Below are positions 52,196 through 53,146 of a stretch of DNA of 53,146 bases, piece after piece (position 1 is the first letter of the stretch; the number at the start of each line of letters is the position of its first letter). Where the stretch lies: the NCBI GenBank assembly GCA_003427395.1, contig BFEA01000095.1:529722-582867 (forward strand), given 5' to 3'. The translations under genes and the position numbers were made by a program. The notes beneath the pieces are model-generated. The model was not told where the DNA came from. It saw only the letters and a list, made by a program, of their open reading frames with translations, and made no database searches. The stretch comes from Chara braunii. Lineage: Eukaryota > Streptophyta > Charophyceae > Charales > Characeae.

Positions 52196-53146
52196 AGAAC
52201 TGAGAGGAAAAATACAGTAAAGTAATGAGACAACAAGACTGAATTTTCAGCAGACTGTGATCATTTATGCAGGGTCAATTCAATATTTCGAATTTTTATG
52301 CATATGAGCTCATTTCTTGTTTCAGCAAGCAACAAAAGTTAATGAGACTATATCTCTGAGGCAGTGGTACATTCGATCCATGAGTCTCAAGTCCCTAAGA
52401 GTGGGAGATAACAGTGAGATACAGTTTTTGTGAGCACTGACACAGTATCGAGATCAGAGAATTAATGGTTGTGGCATGTCAAGAGAAGTCTTCAGCATTC
52501 TTTTTATGATAAAGAGAAAAGCATAATGACCATAGAGAAGTTCAGTTCTGTCTGACTAAGAGTTGTCAGCAGAAGAACTTCGTACCTCTGACTAAGTTGT
52601 CAATTTATTCTCGGATGAGGGAAGGGACCTCTTTAAGACCAGCATTTCAGTATATTCTCGGATGAGGGAAGGGACATCTCTGATATCAGCATCTCAGTAT
52701 ATTCCCAGATGAGGGAAGGGACCTCTCTGGGGCCAGCACTAAGCATCTTGCTTGAGACTGAAGGGAGGTCTCTTGCAAGTACTTGATGCTGGTTATCATG
52801 TTGCTGTCCAGTGCCTGTTGAGACTGACGGAGAAGTCTCTTAAGAAATGCTTGTCCTGTTATGGGGCGGGGGCAGTCTGCTTGTGGGATATGATATGCTT
52901 GCCTGATTGTCTGTGCCTGGGATTTTCTTCTTTAAACCTAAGGATGCATTGATTGTCGGGGCCAGTCGGAACCTTACCGCAGTAGGTTGCAATCTGGTGG
53001 GGTTAGCAGGTCCCCGACGCGAGTGTCGAATTCCATAGTCGACTGAGGCTAAGACTCCGGGAGTCTGGCCTATGAGGTCGAAAGGGGTCGGCTGGAACCC
53101 TACCTCACTCAGAGGATGCAATCCAGTGAGGTTCGCTAGAGCCTGG
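52196..53146. other. Non-coding region after element E integrase
   Basis: No gene. It contains three 47-bp tandem units (52605-52743) and two related about 45-bp segments at 52967-53010 and 53092-53137 (GAACCTTACCG...GCAATCTGGTGGGGTT). It could be the start of the 3' LTR of element E, but no partner was found in the window. Confidence 0.4.
52605..52743. repeat. Three tandem 47-bp units
   Basis: TATTCTCGGATGAGGGAAGG recurs at about 52606, 52654 and 52701, each followed by GACCTCTCT-like and CAGCATTTCAG-like segments. Confidence 0.85.

Overview
The window is eukaryotic, repeat-derived DNA with no host gene that I can support. It is a pile-up of LTR retrotransposons of the Ty3/gypsy (Metaviridae) class with LINE remnants, a fold-back element and several tandem-repeat arrays. 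Two primer-binding sites of the initiator-methionine tRNA type (TGGTATCAGAGC, TGGTATCGGAGC) and a chromodomain-bearing integrase point to a plant or green alga. A large, repeat-rich charophyte alga such as Chara fits my impression of these protein families, but that is a low-confidence inference.

Layout. Element A (1-11386, minus strand) has gag, protease, reverse transcriptase, RNase H and integrase, a cysteine-rich PHD-like finger between RNase H and integrase, and extra reading frames of unknown function downstream of integrase. Its right LTR seems to be about 2.4 kb; only the first 666 bp of the left LTR are inside the window. A abuts a truncated LTR of element B and probably inserted into it. 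Element B (plus strand) is a chromovirus: truncated 5' LTR 11388-12242, primer-binding site, leader, gag 20904-22394, pol to 26379 ending in a chromodomain, polypurine tract, 3' LTR 26391-27692. Its leader is split by element C (12730-20409, minus strand), which has both LTRs, a primer-binding site, a polypurine tract and a 4-bp target duplication, but has lost the catalytic cores of reverse transcriptase and integrase.

From 27693 to 29757 lie two tails of LINE open reading frame 2, separated by a nearly perfect fold-back element (28507-28793). The stretch 29758-34474 is mostly non-coding. Element E (34475-52195, plus strand) is a different Ty3/gypsy lineage. Upstream of its gag it carries an array of at least eight divergent reading frames in the same orientation, which fall into two repeated protein families that I do not recognise. 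Its integrase is split by about 7.4 kb of unrelated DNA (44265-51714, called F). F has no recognisable gene but holds three repeat arrays, two of which are made of short hairpins whose two arms change together from copy to copy.

How it works together: A, B and E each once encoded a full replication set (capsid, protease, reverse transcriptase-RNase H, integrase), and C most of one. All are now broken by stops, frameshifts or deletions. The nesting gives relative ages: the LINE copy next to B is probably older than B, B is older than A and C, and E is older than F. The observations I rate highest are the pre-gag ORF array of E, the covarying hairpin arrays in F, and the PHD-like finger in A's pol.
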